Under the pieces are notes generated by a model. It ran no database searches, was not told the DNA's origin, and saw nothing but the letters and a program-made list of their open reading frames with translations. From NCBI RefSeq assembly GCF_000485595.1, contig NW_014577329.1, forward strand, positions 189,760 to 236,307: a stretch of 46,548 nucleotides of DNA, read 5' to 3'. Both the position numbers and the translations under genes were made by a program. Shown in pieces: positions 1 to 12,251 of the stretch (positions are counted from its first letter, which is position 1; every line of letters begins with the position of its first letter). This DNA is from Priapulus caudatus (lineage: Eukaryota; Priapulida; Priapulimorpha; Priapulimorphida; Priapulidae).

Positions 1-148
1 GTATGTTATGTTTATGTGCTTTTATGTTTGGCATGCTACCGCATTTTTTTAATGGTGAATGGTTTATAGGTTGGTGTGTGTAAACTACTCTCCATGTGCG
101 ATCAATACTAGCCGCATCTACACCCTGCGGTGCGCGTGCGCCCTACAT

Positions 149-247
149 AATATCAGGAGTAGATAATAGGGATAATATTACTACTCCCGATAATATAACT
201 ATTATATATTAGTATTACTCCTGATAATATACTACTCATGATAATAT
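149..247. repeat. Short palindromic element of the TATCAGGAGTAG type
   Basis: Contains TATCAGGAGTAGATAATAGG on the left and ATTACTCCTGATAATAT on the right, with further ACTCCCGATAAT between. Similar hairpins with TATCAG(A/G)AGTAGATA occur at 7470-7532 and, with a related sequence, at 22557-22609. Confidence 0.6.
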
Positions 248-440
248 GTTCAGCAGTAAGGATTTTGTTTACATTTACAACAACATTTACACAATCTCAT
301 TTCAAAATGATTGGGATTGCCTAATATTGGACTCTAAACTCATTTTCACACGTGGATTTTAAGCGCCTTAATGTAGTTAAGTAGTATAGTCATAGAGTAT
401 AGTCGTAGTTACCGACCAATAAATGTTCCATTGTATCATA

Positions 441-489
441 GATATATACAACACATATGTTATATATGTACACACGTGTTGTATATATC
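441..489. repeat. Imperfect palindrome
   Basis: GATATATACAACAC on the left pairs with GTGTTGTATATATC on the right across an AT-rich centre containing TATATATGTAC. No gene is nearby; it is probably a small MITE or a replication-derived hairpin. Confidence 0.55.
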
Positions 490-1540
490 TATATTGTATA
501 TACAAACACTCGCGTGAGTACAATAAGAGTGCTACAGGTTATTTAACACTTCCTGCACTATGTAACATTATGAAGGTTATTTAGTAATGTGTGACGTACA
601 AACCCTTTGTGTAGGCATAGTTTATGACGCATAGTGATAATACTTGCTATATACTAATCACCGTACATTGTATTCATTTGTGTATATAGGTTTGAATATT
701 TTTCAAGATGGTTTATAGAAGATGGTTTATAGTGATTAATTAACATAGACCTCTCTACCACCTAAAACAATATACACAAATTATTAATGAGATATACGCC
801 CATTTGAGTTGTTAATAAGCACAAATGAGCTTTTCTGTGTTGTTTTTGTTCATTAGTCATTTAAAATATTTAAATAACAGGTTCGACATACCTTCAAAGC
901 TGATGCTAATTGCTACATCCATAAATCTTTTGACGAGCCCTTATACCTCTGCGCAACGGAGTTGCAGGGAGATAATGTGATCGCTCTCGTGTGTGTGTTC
1001 GTGTGTGTGTGTGTAGCCAGCAGCGAGCCAACATGTTACATGCGTTAGCACGATCGATTCAGCACACTCGCCTAGGGCTTCCAGTCAGCAGCAGCTGCCT
1101 TAGGCGTCAGTCAGCAGCAGCTCGCCTTAGGGCGTCCAAGTCAGCAGGCAGCCTAGCAGCGAGCCAGCTGTTATACACATGTATACATGTTACACGCCTC
1201 GCGGAGGTATGCACTCTCTTTGAGTGCCCTCTATCTAGTCGGAGCTGTGTTCCTTTGACAATCGCCAAAACAGTCATGCTGTGCTGTGTCTCCAAACTGA
1301 TTGTGTTTTCATTTTTAACAGGGCAACTTATGGCACGACCCCCTTTCAGGCCCTTTAATAAACGACATGCATTTTGAAATTCTTGGTGAGAGCCCTGAAT
1401 TAAAAATGTAATACTAATGAGACTAAATTGCTAAAGAGTACAGTTTGCCATTACCCCTAATTTTCTGGTGTATCTGTCCGCATACCATATAGTACATAAT
1501 TTGACCAGCGTACAATAACTTATTCCATGTTGTTAATTGT

Positions 1541-2138
1541 TAGCTCATCTGACGTAGTCAGATGCAGCTTGTAGAATCGGCTGATCGTCCTGTGCGTCCG
1601 TGCCGTGTGTGCGTGCATGCGTCAACAGTTGGGCACAAATCTTACCGCTCGACGTACGGATTCGAAAGTCGGACGTGGGCGGGTAATCTGAAACGAGTTG
1701 GATGTCGAAGCTGGGGGTCACGGTCAAAGGTCAAGAGTGTAAAAGAAGGGGGAACATTCTCTTCTTAACTTAAGGTATAGGGAGGAAATGCAGAATTGCA
1801 GCACCAAATCTAACAGCGTCATCTACGTCTCTTATTCGATGTATAGTGTAATGGGAGGAAACGCCATCACCAGCAGAAATTGGAGGTCACAGGTCAAAGG
1901 CACTGGGAAGTAGCATATCAGACATTTTCTGAGGACATGGTCTAACGGACCGAGTGCAAACCTTTTTTGTTTCAGCGCTGACCTAGCCGTTTTTATCACT
2001 TTATTGAAAGGACCATGAATCTACTTTCCGCTGACGTGCGAAGAGTAAGTGTCTGATAACCTTTTGATCCTCAAGAGGAGGGTTAAACATGGATTTGTTG
2101 ACTGTTAACAAAGGACTGAACTGCTTTTGCTATTAGAG
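1541..2138 (+). repeat. Dispersed repeat copy, ~0.6 kb
   Basis: Begins TAGCTCATCTGACGTAGTCA and passes through GCAGCTTGTAGAATC, GGGCACAAATC, GGTCAAAGGTCA and ACTTAAGGTATAGGGAGG to GAGGAGGGTTAAACATGG. The same series is found reversed at about 35430-36015 and 36895-37345, and in part at 41107-41143 and 42462-42560. It has no coding capacity. Confidence 0.75.
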
Positions 2139-2139
2139 C

Positions 2140-2245
2140 CCCTAGCCTTACACCCACCCCTCCCCCACCCTCCCTCCCCCTCTACGCTTCCTCCCCTCCC
2201 CCACCCTCCTTCTTCCCTGCCACCCCCTCCACCCCTTCCCAGCCA
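2140..2245. repeat. C-rich low-complexity tract
   Basis: CCCACCCCTCCCCCACCCTCC-type sequence, almost free of G on this strand. It could form G-quadruplex or triplex structures on the opposite strand. It lies about 120 bp before the first duplicated block. Confidence 0.7.
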
Positions 2246-2678
2246 CCACCACTAACGCTCGCGCTTGACGCATATCCATGATAACATGTTAATATAGCGA
2301 AGTCATTAAAGTTACACAGCTGTATCTTTATTACTGTACTACCAGTAGGTATAGCAAAGCCTATCATAGATTTTAGATTTGTATTAGTAGTATATATATG
2401 CTCTGAGCGCGAACAGCGATGGCAGGAGGGCGCGACTTGATTCGGTTGCCAGTGAGTTAATCAGAAGAATACCTGGCTACAGTAACGTCAGTTGAGCGCT
2501 GTCACTCTGCGGCACTGTGTTGTTATTATAAAATATGCATCATCGGTGAACAACAAGAACGCCCCGTATTAAAACACACAAAAACATATCGAAACATACG
2601 CGCATGTAATAATAAATAAAATCGCGTGTGTTTGTACAAATTCTAGGAGCGACAGTCTCCTAACGCTTGACTGCCAAT

Positions 2679-2827
2679 ATGGTGCGGTGACGTATGCTCA
2701 GTTTGAGGATGAGAAGCAGTGTGACGTCACTCGTTAGCGAACCGCAGTGCGCCGATGGAACGATCCATGTGGAGTATGGGCTGCGAGCTGACGAACTTCC
2801 TGGAGGATGCACACCTTTCTTGCTGAG
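2679..2827 (+). pseudogene. Damaged second version of VSP exon 1
   Basis: Nearly identical to 13787-13935 but with several one-base gains and losses (for example GTGCGGTGA against GTGCGTGTGA, ACTCGTTAGC against ACTGTTAGC, TGCTGAGG against TGCTGGAGG). The fourth codon becomes TGA. The changes are mostly indels spread evenly through coding and non-coding parts, which fits sequencing error more than decay of a real gene. Confidence 0.85.
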
Positions 2828-3639
2828 GTAAGATATAGGAGGTGAAATATCTTGAGTCCAAAGTGATTAAAACAATTAGATTTTATTATTCATAGCTTCA
2901 TGGATTTCATTGTTGATTCAATCTGCAAGACATGGCGTAGATGCAGTGCCTCATGGTAAGAATGCATTGTGTAGCAGGGTCTCCAACCATTCCCGCATCT
3001 GTACGATTTCTAGGCTTAATTTCCGCATTCCGCAGCCGCAGGGTTATATTCCTCATTTCAGTTGCACCGTAAAAAATTTGCACTGATTGTTTGCGTGGAC
3101 GCATTGTTTTTTTTTCAGCTGTTGCCTGAGCACTGGCCACGCATGGTGCGCTGGAAGATGCAGCAAGTTTAATTCAATAGCCCTCACTGCCCAGTCGTTT
3201 CCAGGAAACACACACTCATAGTGCTTTCTCGCCATTACCTTAGCTTTGCAGACGCACCCCGTACAATCGTCAGTGTTATAATGTGTTTTCTATGCATTTG
3301 TATATGGCGTGTCTCCGGTAAATGGAACAGCCTAGTCAGACAGGCGCTGTTGCATTTACTCTCACTCTTAGCGTCTTTTATGCTGTAACGTACGTGCGTA
3401 TGCGTTTAGCCATATGCCCATTCGTAATCCTCATTTAAACCACTTAATCCCGTCTCCAACAACCAGCCTCTGGACTCCTACATCGCTGTCCTATATATTA
3501 CCCCAAACCCCTACATCCTGAGCAGCACATTAACCCGTACTCCAACCGCGTTCTACCCCCATTTCAGCAATGACCCTAGATACCGCTAAAAACACGTTTA
3601 CCATTCTCTCCATAACATCAATCCAGCCGCACAAGAGCG

Positions 3640-4090
3640 CGACGCTTCCGTCTACACCGAGGGGCGTAAATCCGTACCGAGAGTGGGGGGGATGATCAAC
3701 GCAAAGGGGGTTTGTGGGGCCTCCCCCAGAATTTTTTGAAATTAGACCCTTCAGATGCGTTTCTGCGCGAGCAGGGGGGGGGGATCCGGACCCCCTGGAC
3801 CCTCCCCCTGTAACGCCGCTGCAGTAATTGAAATGATTTAGGTCTGGCCCATGTCTCCAAATTATCATAGTTAGCTGAACTTTCAAGTGGGGCACGGAAG
3901 AAGGAGTTTTTTTTTTTAAATCTCGGGGGATATTTGTACAGGCCATCCTCTCCTTCAAGAGCGGGGGGGATGCATCCCCCCATCCCCCCGGGATTACGCC
4001 GCATGGTCTCACACAGACCACTACCAAAACCAACTGCCAGCCCAGCCTCTCTGACTAATTCATGCAACGCCTGCAAAACACATGTTACAC
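3640..4090. repeat. GC-rich repeat with C/G homopolymer runs
   Basis: Several G and C runs (GGGGGGGGGGATCCGG, CCCCCCATCCCCCC) typical of degenerate terminal parts of DNA transposons. The second version at about 14810-15190 differs in almost every homopolymer, as expected for sequencing error in such runs. Confidence 0.4.
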
Positions 4091-5162
4091 GTAGTTTGTC
4101 TGCTAATCAGATTAACACGTGGGGAGAATGGCGTCCAGGTTTTGCTCACGGCGCAACCAAAAACCCGCCCCGACTTTTACCAGAAATTTGGCGGTTACCT
4201 GCATTTTCAATAAAAAATTACTTTGACCTATCATGTATCCTTGAAGTATTTAGTAATTTGCAATAAAGGATTAATCCTATAGTAATGGAGCCATTTCTTC
4301 CTTCTCAAATTCTGAAAATACCAGTTCATGGTAGATTTTATTGGATCTAAATATTATTAAAATTAGGTGTAGTGGATTGGGTTTTTAAAAGTGGCAAATC
4401 GGTTACTCAGAATGCACGCAGATGAACACCTGAAAATCACAATTTTCTTGGGGGGCCAAAGCCACTCTAATATCAGTGGCAGTATCCACGCATAGGGCGG
4501 AGCCGGCGTATGCCCCCACCCTCCATTGCAGGCCCAGAAAAAAATCATTGAAGAGTGTTTTAAATCCTAAATGTAGGGTTGAGTCCTAGGGTTGAGATAG
4601 TTCATCAGACATCAGAATATTGGCCCACAGTATGCCTCAGATTGCAGGAAAAATGGCTTAAATATTTCAACTTCCTGGGGAGCATGCCCCCACCCTAGCA
4701 CTGCACGGCCACGACACACGGGGTGGGTACATTGGTACATTTGTACATTTCGCCCCCGCCCCACCTCCCCACTCCCCCCCTTTCATCCTTTTCTGGATAC
4801 GCCACTGAGTATAGCTCGGCCCTTCGAATGCACGCCATTACCCATCACTGCGGAAATTCTGCATTGGATTCACAGGTTGGAGACCCTGTCATTGTGGTAA
4901 TTAATGATTGCATAAAGTTATTGAGGTTACTACAGGTGGGAGGGGTGAGTCAAGGGGATAGGGAGGGATGACGGGAGTGGTAGAGGGGAAGTATAGGGAA
5001 GAGATGGGAAGAGGGTGAGGGGAGTGAGAAAGGGAGGGTGCAGGAAAGGTGAGAGAGGGAGAGAAATGGGGGAGTTTACGTGTGGAAGGCGGGAGGGGGA
5101 GGGAAGTGGGTGTGGGAGTGGACGTGAGGCAGAGGACATGTCAGAAGGTAGAGGTTGCGATG

Positions 5163-5401
5163 CAGGGGCGTAGCTACGGGGCCTGGGGGGCACAAGCCCC
5201 CCACAAATTTTCTGTGCCCCCAGCCGGCCCTGCCCCCCCACTGAAAATTCATGGCTTGATAAAAAAAAATTGAATTAAAAACAATGCCGTTAGAACCAGT
5301 ATAATACAAAGAAAAGTTATATATTGTGCCCACCCCTTGACGAAAATGTAAGGCCCCCCAGTGCCCCCCCCCCCGCTGGGAAAATCCTAGCTACGCCACT
5401 G
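5163..5401. mobile_element. hAT-type MITE with 8 bp target duplication
   Basis: A 239 bp element starting CAGGGGCGTAGCTACGG and ending ATCCTAGCTACGCCACTG, giving terminal inverted repeats CAG(G/T)GGCGTAGCTA. It is flanked by TTGCGATG (5155-5162) and TTGTGATG (5402-5409), a 7/8 matching target duplication. CAGNGGCGTAGC ends with an 8 bp duplication are typical of hAT superfamily elements. No transposase is present, so it is non-autonomous. The second version is at 16299-16548. Confidence 0.8.
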
Positions 5402-5950
5402 TTGTGATGAGATTATAGAAGTGGTGCAGGGAAAGTGGGTGAGGACAGTGAGGTGAGCGATTCGGTGAGGCAGAACAAAGTTAGAAGAAAAAACGCAAAG
5501 TAGTAGAAATAGAAATGAATGCAGGGAATTGATTATTTAATTATGGTAGCGCCGTAATTAATAGGAGTAAGATTTACTAGCGTGTACATGGAATATACTG
5601 GACACAGGGAGGGAGTATGTATAACGAGCTAGCGGTACTTTTCAAGCTGGTACGCCCTGACATGTTGGCGGCTGCCTGCACATGTGTTACATTAATTTTA
5701 TTACCAGTGATATAAGCTCGCCACTTTTGCTAGAAAACACCAGTGATCTATTTGAAAAATCCCGTACGAGCAAATTTATGTCAGTTTAGTGGTGCTGATA
5801 GGGTCTATCTCCCTGTAGCTGTGCTATACTGCCAGAACTTACCCAGGGTCCGGTCCGGTATACTGGAACGTACCCTGGTAACTATCTGATATGGTTAGGG
5901 TTAGGGAGTAGGCGTAGGCGACTCCCTAGACTCGTTAGTGAAGTAGGCGA

Positions 5951-6436
5951 GGTACGGTCCGGGGGGGGGAGTCACTATATATGCCGTATTACCCATGTGC
6001 GTCTCACTAAAAATAATAGGCCCCCTAGTGCGAACTGCACATTGAAAAACCCTACCCCTATTGCAGACACAAATTGAAGAATACCACCCCTATTGCATAC
6101 ACAATGAAAATATCCCACCCCTATTGCATACACAATAAAACCTACACGGACCCTACCCCCTATTGCGAGGTCTTGCAGACAAGTGGAGGGCAAAGAGTGG
6201 AGGGAATTAATGGAGGGGGCCCGTGAGGGGGGTCTACTGCGGGCGCGGTGCTTGACTTGAACGATCCCGAGGGCTTATTGCGGGATTAGCTTTGTAAAGG
6301 GGGGCCTATTTGCTCCCGCGCGGGCCCGCTTTAGAAGTTGAAAAACACCCCCCCCTAACCCGCAAAATTTGGAACGCACATGGGGTAATACCGGCATATA
6401 TAGTGAGTCAGTGACCCCCCCCGGGGGTACGGTCCG
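5951..6436. mobile_element. Inverted-repeat (foldback) element with minisatellite core
   Basis: The left arm 5951-6003 (CACTATATATGCCGTATTACCC) pairs with the right arm 6375-6436. Further weaker pairing extends outward (about 5803-5870 with 6470-6545: TCTATCTCCCTG against CAGGGAGACATAGA). The core includes a four-unit tandem repeat. The second version lies at about 17085-17570, and a fragment of the arm is found at 13397-13449, showing that the element is dispersed. Confidence 0.65.
6038..6178. repeat. ~33 bp minisatellite, four units
   Basis: Four copies of a unit containing CCACCCCTATTGCATACACA, each followed by AAT(T/G)AAA-like sequence. The last unit is divergent (CCCCCTATTGCGAGGTC). It lies in the core of the foldback element. 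Confidence 0.7.
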
Positions 6437-7469
6437 GCATATTAGATAGTACCAGGGTACGTTCCGGTAACCGGTATACCGGACCGTACCTAGGGTACGT
6501 TCCGGCAGTACTCAGGGAGACATAGACCCTGGCAGCTTTAGTGGTCATAACCTACAAATTCTATATGGACAAATTTCTGTGACCCGTGTTTCCGTAACCC
6601 AAATGGAATATATTGATGGAAAATAGCGCATATTGATGGATAATGGATTCCACAGCTGCTATTATCATACATAGCTGTACAGTGGCATAATCGTTACGTC
6701 ATCGTAACTATAGCTCTACCGTGGTCAGAACAAGCACTACATTTACTCGTATGGTTTACACGTATATCATATAGGCGAGATAATGACTTTTAAAACTATA
6801 AATCAAGTCCACGAATCAAGTCTTTGGAATTGGGCAGAAGGAAATGGTGATATGCATAGCGGGCTTTACTCAACAGAATGTGAGAGTCTTGTCGCTAGCA
6901 TGACAGATGTAGGTTGAACATGACCTCACTGGGTCTCAGTTTGCTGAACGAAACTGATGGGGAGTGTAGTGGTTTGAGATATGTGTCATCTGTGTTCACT
7001 GAGTGGGACATACATTCTGGGTGCGAGCTGGAAATATTCTTTCAGAAAGTGGACCGCATGTGCATTCTTGTACATTCTTAGCACGAATAGTAAGTCAAGC
7101 AATGCGCGTACAAGACGAACCATATAGTGTGTTGTGGTAGGTATCGGATACGTTGTCCAGCACATGGAGATGGACAGCATACGGACATGGTTCTTATCTT
7201 ATGAGACATAAATCATTGCTTGGGCACGTCACTAGGTATATAACGCAGTCTGTGTTTGTCAAAGATGCTCTAGATCCCAACAATGTTCAGTATAGATCTA
7301 AGTCCAAATGCCTACGTGTACGATTTCTAACTAACTGGCTATTTTCTTACCAGTATACTTATGTGTACCCGGTAAATAGTCTAACGTAGTTCTTATTCGC
7401 ATGCACTCGCCGGCTCGTATATAGATCGAGGGAAGGAAGTCGTGTACAGTCCTCTGTTCATGTCTGCAT

Positions 7470-7532
7470 CATAGTATCAGAAGTAGATATAATAGGGAAT
7501 ATAATTCCCTATTATCTACTTCTGATAGTATG
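7470..7532. repeat. Short palindromic hairpin element
   Basis: CATAGTATCAGAAGTAGAT pairs with ATCTACTTCTGATAGTATG around an AATAGGGAATATAATTCCCTA-type centre. It has the same sequence theme as the hairpin at 149-247. The second version at about 18569-18632 is noisier. Confidence 0.7.
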
Positions 7533-8223
7533 TTATATGTAGGTTTATGTACGTGCACACTACATCCCAGAAGCAACAATGCTGCAGATTACAGCTGTAT
7601 GCAACCCAGTAACGTTTTCCTGTAGCTTTACCAAATCCTAGTATCGCTATAAGAAGTGTATACGAAAGATTATTCCCGATTATTATTTATTTCTGATAGA
7701 AGTCAGGAATACGAGACATGCTTCTTCCTCCCCACGGAAACAATCCAATGAGTTCCAGCCTGATCAATAACCAAATTGCGTTTGCACACTGAAATTGTTG
7801 TTTGCCAATCCCGTGGCTTGCTAGTGGATTCAGCCATCTATAGTTATAAAAATTGTGATTCACTTACTAGAAACAGCAAAAATGAACGTTGCGGAAAAAA
7901 CGATTATCTTACAAAACGAAATTTGTAAAATGTGCTTTAGAGGTGTTTAAAAATGAATGAACACAACTGTTTCTAACACGCTGTCATAAAGGTGCTGTGT
8001 ATCTGTTAGCATGTAAGTTTTCTGCTACCATCAGCTCTACACTGGCCCCAGCCAGGACGAATGGCCAGCCGAGAAGCTATAGTTATCCTCAGTGATTGTG
8101 ATTAGGATCAATAAGCCTGGGATGATTTTAGTAACATTAAATCTATTAACTGCTAGTGTACCAGCGACGTTATGAGATGATGCTGATAATATCAGGAGTC
8201 TATCAATATAACTGATTATCACT

Positions 8224-8779
8224 GCAAAAGCATTGATTAGGGTAGCGCAATTGACAAAGACGATTGAGCTGCCTTTAATATAATGACAACAATATGTTAC
8301 AACCCATTAAACAGAAATCACTACATCTATGCTAGCCACTATAATTACCTTCTCGCTTCTCACTACGTGTTCTCCTACGACGCAAAACAGTGGTAGAGCC
8401 TGGTCGCCAGTGGTCGGGCTACATCTATGCTAACTATAATTGTCACCCAGTATGTCTCTGGAGAGGGTACGCCTGCTTTATCCTGATAATATAAAGCAGG
8501 CCTGCAGTCTCTCCAGAGACATACTGGGTGACAATTATAGTTAGCATAGATGTAGCCCGACCACTGGCGACCAGGCTCTACCACTGTTTTGCGTCGTAGG
8601 AGAACACGTAGTGAGAAGCGAGAAGGTAATTATAGTGGCTAGCATAGATGTCAGGATTTCTGTTTAATGGGTTGTAACATATTGTTGTCATTATATTAAA
8701 GGCAGCTCAGCCTCATACAGAAACTGCTTCTAGAACTAGATGTCTTTGTCAATTGCGCTGCCCTAATCAATGCTTTTGC
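8224..8779. repeat. Long near-perfect palindrome (foldback element)
   Basis: Arms of roughly 220-270 bp meet at about 8490 (CTGCTTTATCCTGATAATAT then AAAGCAG). The inner part, 8269-8709, is almost perfectly paired (GTCACCCAGTATGTCTCTGG with CCAGAGACATACTGGGTGAC). The outer part, GCAAAAGCATTGATTAGGG to CCCTAATCAATGCTTTTGC, is interrupted by an unpaired ~25 bp on the right. The second version at 19301-19839 is riddled with small indels. Confidence 0.85.
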
Positions 8780-8814
8780 CCAGTTCGCTCTAACTCTGTC
8801 ACGTGCTAATACCC

Positions 8815-10822
8815 CATTCACACCAGGGCCCCGATCGCACCACGCTCGTACTACGCTCTAAGAGCGTGATGGAAACGTGTAGAACGCAGTATGAACGTAT
8901 ATGGACGTACTGCGATCGCGATCGAGTGCGGTGCAGTCACCATGAGCGTGGAGAGCGTGGAGAGCGTGGCCAAACTTTGAACATGTTCAAAATAATCGTG
9001 GTGCGCGCGTGGCGGAAATACAGCGCAGTGCGGGCATATTAGAGACGTGGAAGGCGTAGTACCCACGTAACTCGAGCTTGGTACGAACTTAATGGTCGTA
9101 TCGCAAGCGTGTCGGGTGCGTGAAAATTGTCGCCCCGTTCTCAGCACGATGTCAATACGTTTTCATCACGCTGTTACTACGTCCATGGAGATGTCTCTGC
9201 GACCTGATCACGCTCTTGCTATGACTATGGTGCGTCTCTAGCAAGCTCGACCCGTTCGTACTACGATTGTACTACGCCCAACGCGCTCAGCCACGTCCGT
9301 GTGCTGGGTCTGCGCCATTACGCTGTCAGTTTTACGTCGAATCACCACGCCTCAGATCACGTCCTGCAAACTATGTCCGGTATAAGATTGCGTCCGCTGC
9401 TGACCCTGGCCACCCCACCAGTCTCTAGTGTCCACTATGAGATAAGGCAACCCACCACTACCCACCACCTGAACCATATCTCTCCCATCAGCTTCAACTC
9501 GTCAATTACTCCTTAAACTTCCAAGCCCTCTCATCCTGACCCTCGACGGTGAGTGACCGCCGAGACGAAGTTAGTGAGAAATAGAAGACAAGAAGCATCT
9601 TGCTCCTCTAGTCAACTCCTCCACCCGTCTCTCTGCGCCAGATTTCTTATTTCTCTCTACAGAATCGTCCAACACCGTGAAGTGCGGAGGCTGCCCTGTA
9701 CCCAGCAGCTTGAGCTACGTCTTAACATCTTTCCCCAGTTACCACATGCCTTCGCTCTCTCATAACGCAATTCTTTCTTCGGTTTCTTGTCTTTTGTAGG
9801 CATCATCATCTTCTTGTTAGTAGAAGACAGTGGTTTCTGCCAGCCAAAGTCCACCATGCTCTGCCTCCTCTTCTCTGACGTAAGGAAACTGTAGAACTAG
9901 CTACTGTCGTCACCTTCCCTTCTTGACCTTACCACTGGTCTTGCTTGGTGCTACTAGGACAGCGTCGGGTGCGCTCTATACGTCTAACTCTCATGGGCCT
10001 GCGTGGCTGGAGCCGCCGGGAAATCTCTTCTGCGAGGCGCGACTGACGCACGCTCCTGATTCACAGGGCAACATGTGATGCGAGAGAAACGGACTCCTGC
10101 ACCTCTTTGGCTTCGTTTGCTCGCGCCTGTCACACCCTGGTCCACGGCGCTCTTGCCCTTGTGCTTTTGGCAGATCATAAGCTCTGATGTGCGCGTAGAA
10201 CATAATCTTGATGTTAATACTTGGCATTTAAGTTCAGTAATGTAGTCGCTCCTTAATTATATGTGTGAGTCCTAATTCTTGACAGCACGCAGAAGTGCAA
10301 TAGCTAGATTATAGAACGCAGGCGAACACGGTATTATATGGGAGCCGCCTCTCGCACAGCCCGCAGTCGCGCGCCTGGACTGTGGCACGATGTGCGATGA
10401 TTGGTCCCACAGTTGCACGAGGCGCCGGTGCAGCTGTTCGCCTAGGCGGCAGTGCATAGGCGTCGTTCGCAACGCAGATGCCGATCTGATTTGTCCGCAA
10501 TAACGACGCCGTGCCAGCTCTAGATGCTAGCGTTGGATGCGCGGTGAGATGGGTCGTGCGTCCTTCCAAGCTGTGGTGAAAAGCCTTAGTGAGCCAATGA
10601 GAACTCGGGGGTAAAGACGCACTTTAGATCGTAGTATCCACACGTAATTAGAGTCGTAGTATCGGCGCCTGTCGGGCGCCGCAGCCGTCTGAGTGGCAGT
10701 CCGCGACTAGCGCGTTCCACACCAACCCGACTTCAACAGCGCTCGCGCGCAAGAACTTCATTGAAGCGTGGTTTCCTCAGCGATCGTTGAGTGAGCGTAG
10801 CTCTGCTGTATAGTGAGATGAT
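8815..10822. mobile_element. ~2 kb terminal-inverted-repeat element, no transposase
   Basis: The left end CATTCACACCAG followed by GATCGCACCACGCTC corresponds, in inverse, to the right end best seen in the other version (GAGCGTGGGGCGATCG ... CTGGTGTGAATG at 21441-21479; element 19873-21479). Inside are repeated GAGCGTGG units (8943-8970) and CGTAGTA-rich stretches. No open frame resembling a transposase was found, so it is a non-autonomous element or a deletion derivative. Confidence 0.6.
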
Positions 10823-11220
10823 CACCTCTAAGATATATCGTGAATTTAAGCTAAGATCAAATTCGTAGTGTGCAGCCGTAAACTGGGCGGCATATGCGTA
10901 CAGTCATTGGCGGGGATTCGGCTGATTTCGAGAAGACCAAGCATTGTTTAGGAATGATGCGAGAGAGAGAGGTAGTAGCTATGACGAATCAGAGCCCAGG
11001 GTTAGTGCTATCACAATGTCCAGCCGACTTCTCTTCTTGGATGTATGAGTCGTAGCGTAGGAATTATAGATGAGACTGATAGATCTAAAGTTGGTTCATA
11101 GTAAGTTATTATTGTAACAACCTGCTGACTGCTAACCTTCAAGCATCCATTTCCTTAGCATCTCTCGTGTTTCAATATACTGTAAAAGGAAAGTGTAAAT
11201 GAACCAGAGGTCAACATAAG

Positions 11221-11400
11221 TATATGTGCGGTGCGTGCGCTGTGTTGTGCGGTGCGTGCGGTGCGTTGCGTTGCGCTGCGCTGCGTGCGTTGCGTAGTGT
11301 GCTGCGTGTGCGATTGTGTGCGGTGCCGGCGGCGTGCGGTGACGTGACTGTGACGCTGTGTAGTGTGCGCGCTGCGTGCCATGGGTTCGTGTGCATGTCG
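11221..11400. repeat. Degenerate GTGCGTGC microsatellite, first version
   Basis: A noisy GTGCG/TGCGC tract. The second version at 21790-21900 is a clean (GTGCGTGC)n/(GTGT)n run, so the irregularity here is probably base-calling error in a simple repeat. Confidence 0.75.
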
Positions 11401-11643
11401 ATAGTATAGTCTATTAGCTATATACCTGGACTGTCAAATAAGTGGCAGAGTGTCGTATAAAATCTAGTCCCTGTGCGATATTGTTCACTTTTCTTGCCAA
11501 TCGGATTTTATGAACGAGAGGTTCTTAGTGCCCTAATCACTTTAGATTTTTATGAGACCTTGCTGAGGCATGCAATAAACAATTGATTTGTAGGCAGCAA
11601 TAAGCGCGAAAACATTAATTGGAAGAAGATATTTTTTGTGAGA

Positions 11644-11810
11644 AGTAAAAGAAAAAAAAAAAAAAAAAAAAAAAAACAAAAAATGCTGTTTTTTTTTTGT
11701 TTTTTTTTTTTTTTTTTTCTTTTTTTCTTTTTTTTTGTATTTTTTGAGTAGATATAGTGTATTTGTGTAGAGATGTTGACGTTATTTTGTTTTTGTATTT
11801 TTTCTGCCTA
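11644..11810. repeat. Poly(A) and poly(T) expansion, first version only
   Basis: About 45 bases rich in A followed by ATGCTG and about 50 rich in T, then T-rich sequence to CTGCCTAAAGAC. The matching place in the second version (about 22125-22145) is only GTGAAAAATGCTGTGCC. The extra ~150 bp is a local homopolymer expansion around the same AAAAATGCTGT core. Confidence 0.7.
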
Positions 11811-12026
11811 AAGACAAAGATAGGCATTTTATTGTGTATGATTGGATGAGACATATGAGACAGCTCAAGAGTCCAACCGAAAAAAAGCTAGTGTGTTCAA
11901 AGGCGATTATATATATAAACATAATGAAATTAGTGAAAGCCTAAAAAAAAAGAAATAATGGAAAAAAAGATTTGACAATAAATAACTGTAAAAACTGTTA
12001 CATGGTACTTTAAAAACTCTGTGCAG

Positions 12027-12251
12027 GGAACATTCGCCAGCAAAAAATTGAAAGTTTGTCGACCATTTCGCTGTACGCGTCACGAGGGTTGCTGGTTTGG
12101 TGCTGGGGTGTGGCATGTCGACATCATCATCGTCGTCATCGACATCGCTCTCGCGACCAAACGAACAACCTGCATCGCACGTTCGTACCGATTTCGCCTC
12201 GTGCCGTTAGCACTCATGGTGCGAAATGCACCCTCCGCATCATGGCAAGGG
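12027..12251 (+). pseudogene. Damaged second version of VSP exon 2 (S1-S2)
   Basis: Matches 22336-22539 along its whole length but is 225 rather than 204 bp, with many small insertions that destroy the frame. The splice sites (GTGCAG, GTAAGC) are preserved. A coincidental open frame through this stretch does not give the voltage-sensor sequence. Confidence 0.85.

Larger units (their letters stand above)
1..2362. other. Upstream non-coding region with repeats
   Basis: No convincing exon found. It holds two short palindromes (149-247 and 441-489), a GT run with a degenerate CAGCAG-rich tract (about 985-1160), one copy of the dispersed repeat (1541-2138) and a C-rich tract (2140-2245). Open frames here are short, composition-driven and without recognisable domains. 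It is the natural upstream flank of VSP if the first block is the true junction. Confidence 0.6.

Noticed and set aside
991-1377. 128-codon open frame near the window start
   Set aside because: It crosses a GT run and a CAGCAG-rich degenerate tract; no domain, and no splice or start context to support it.
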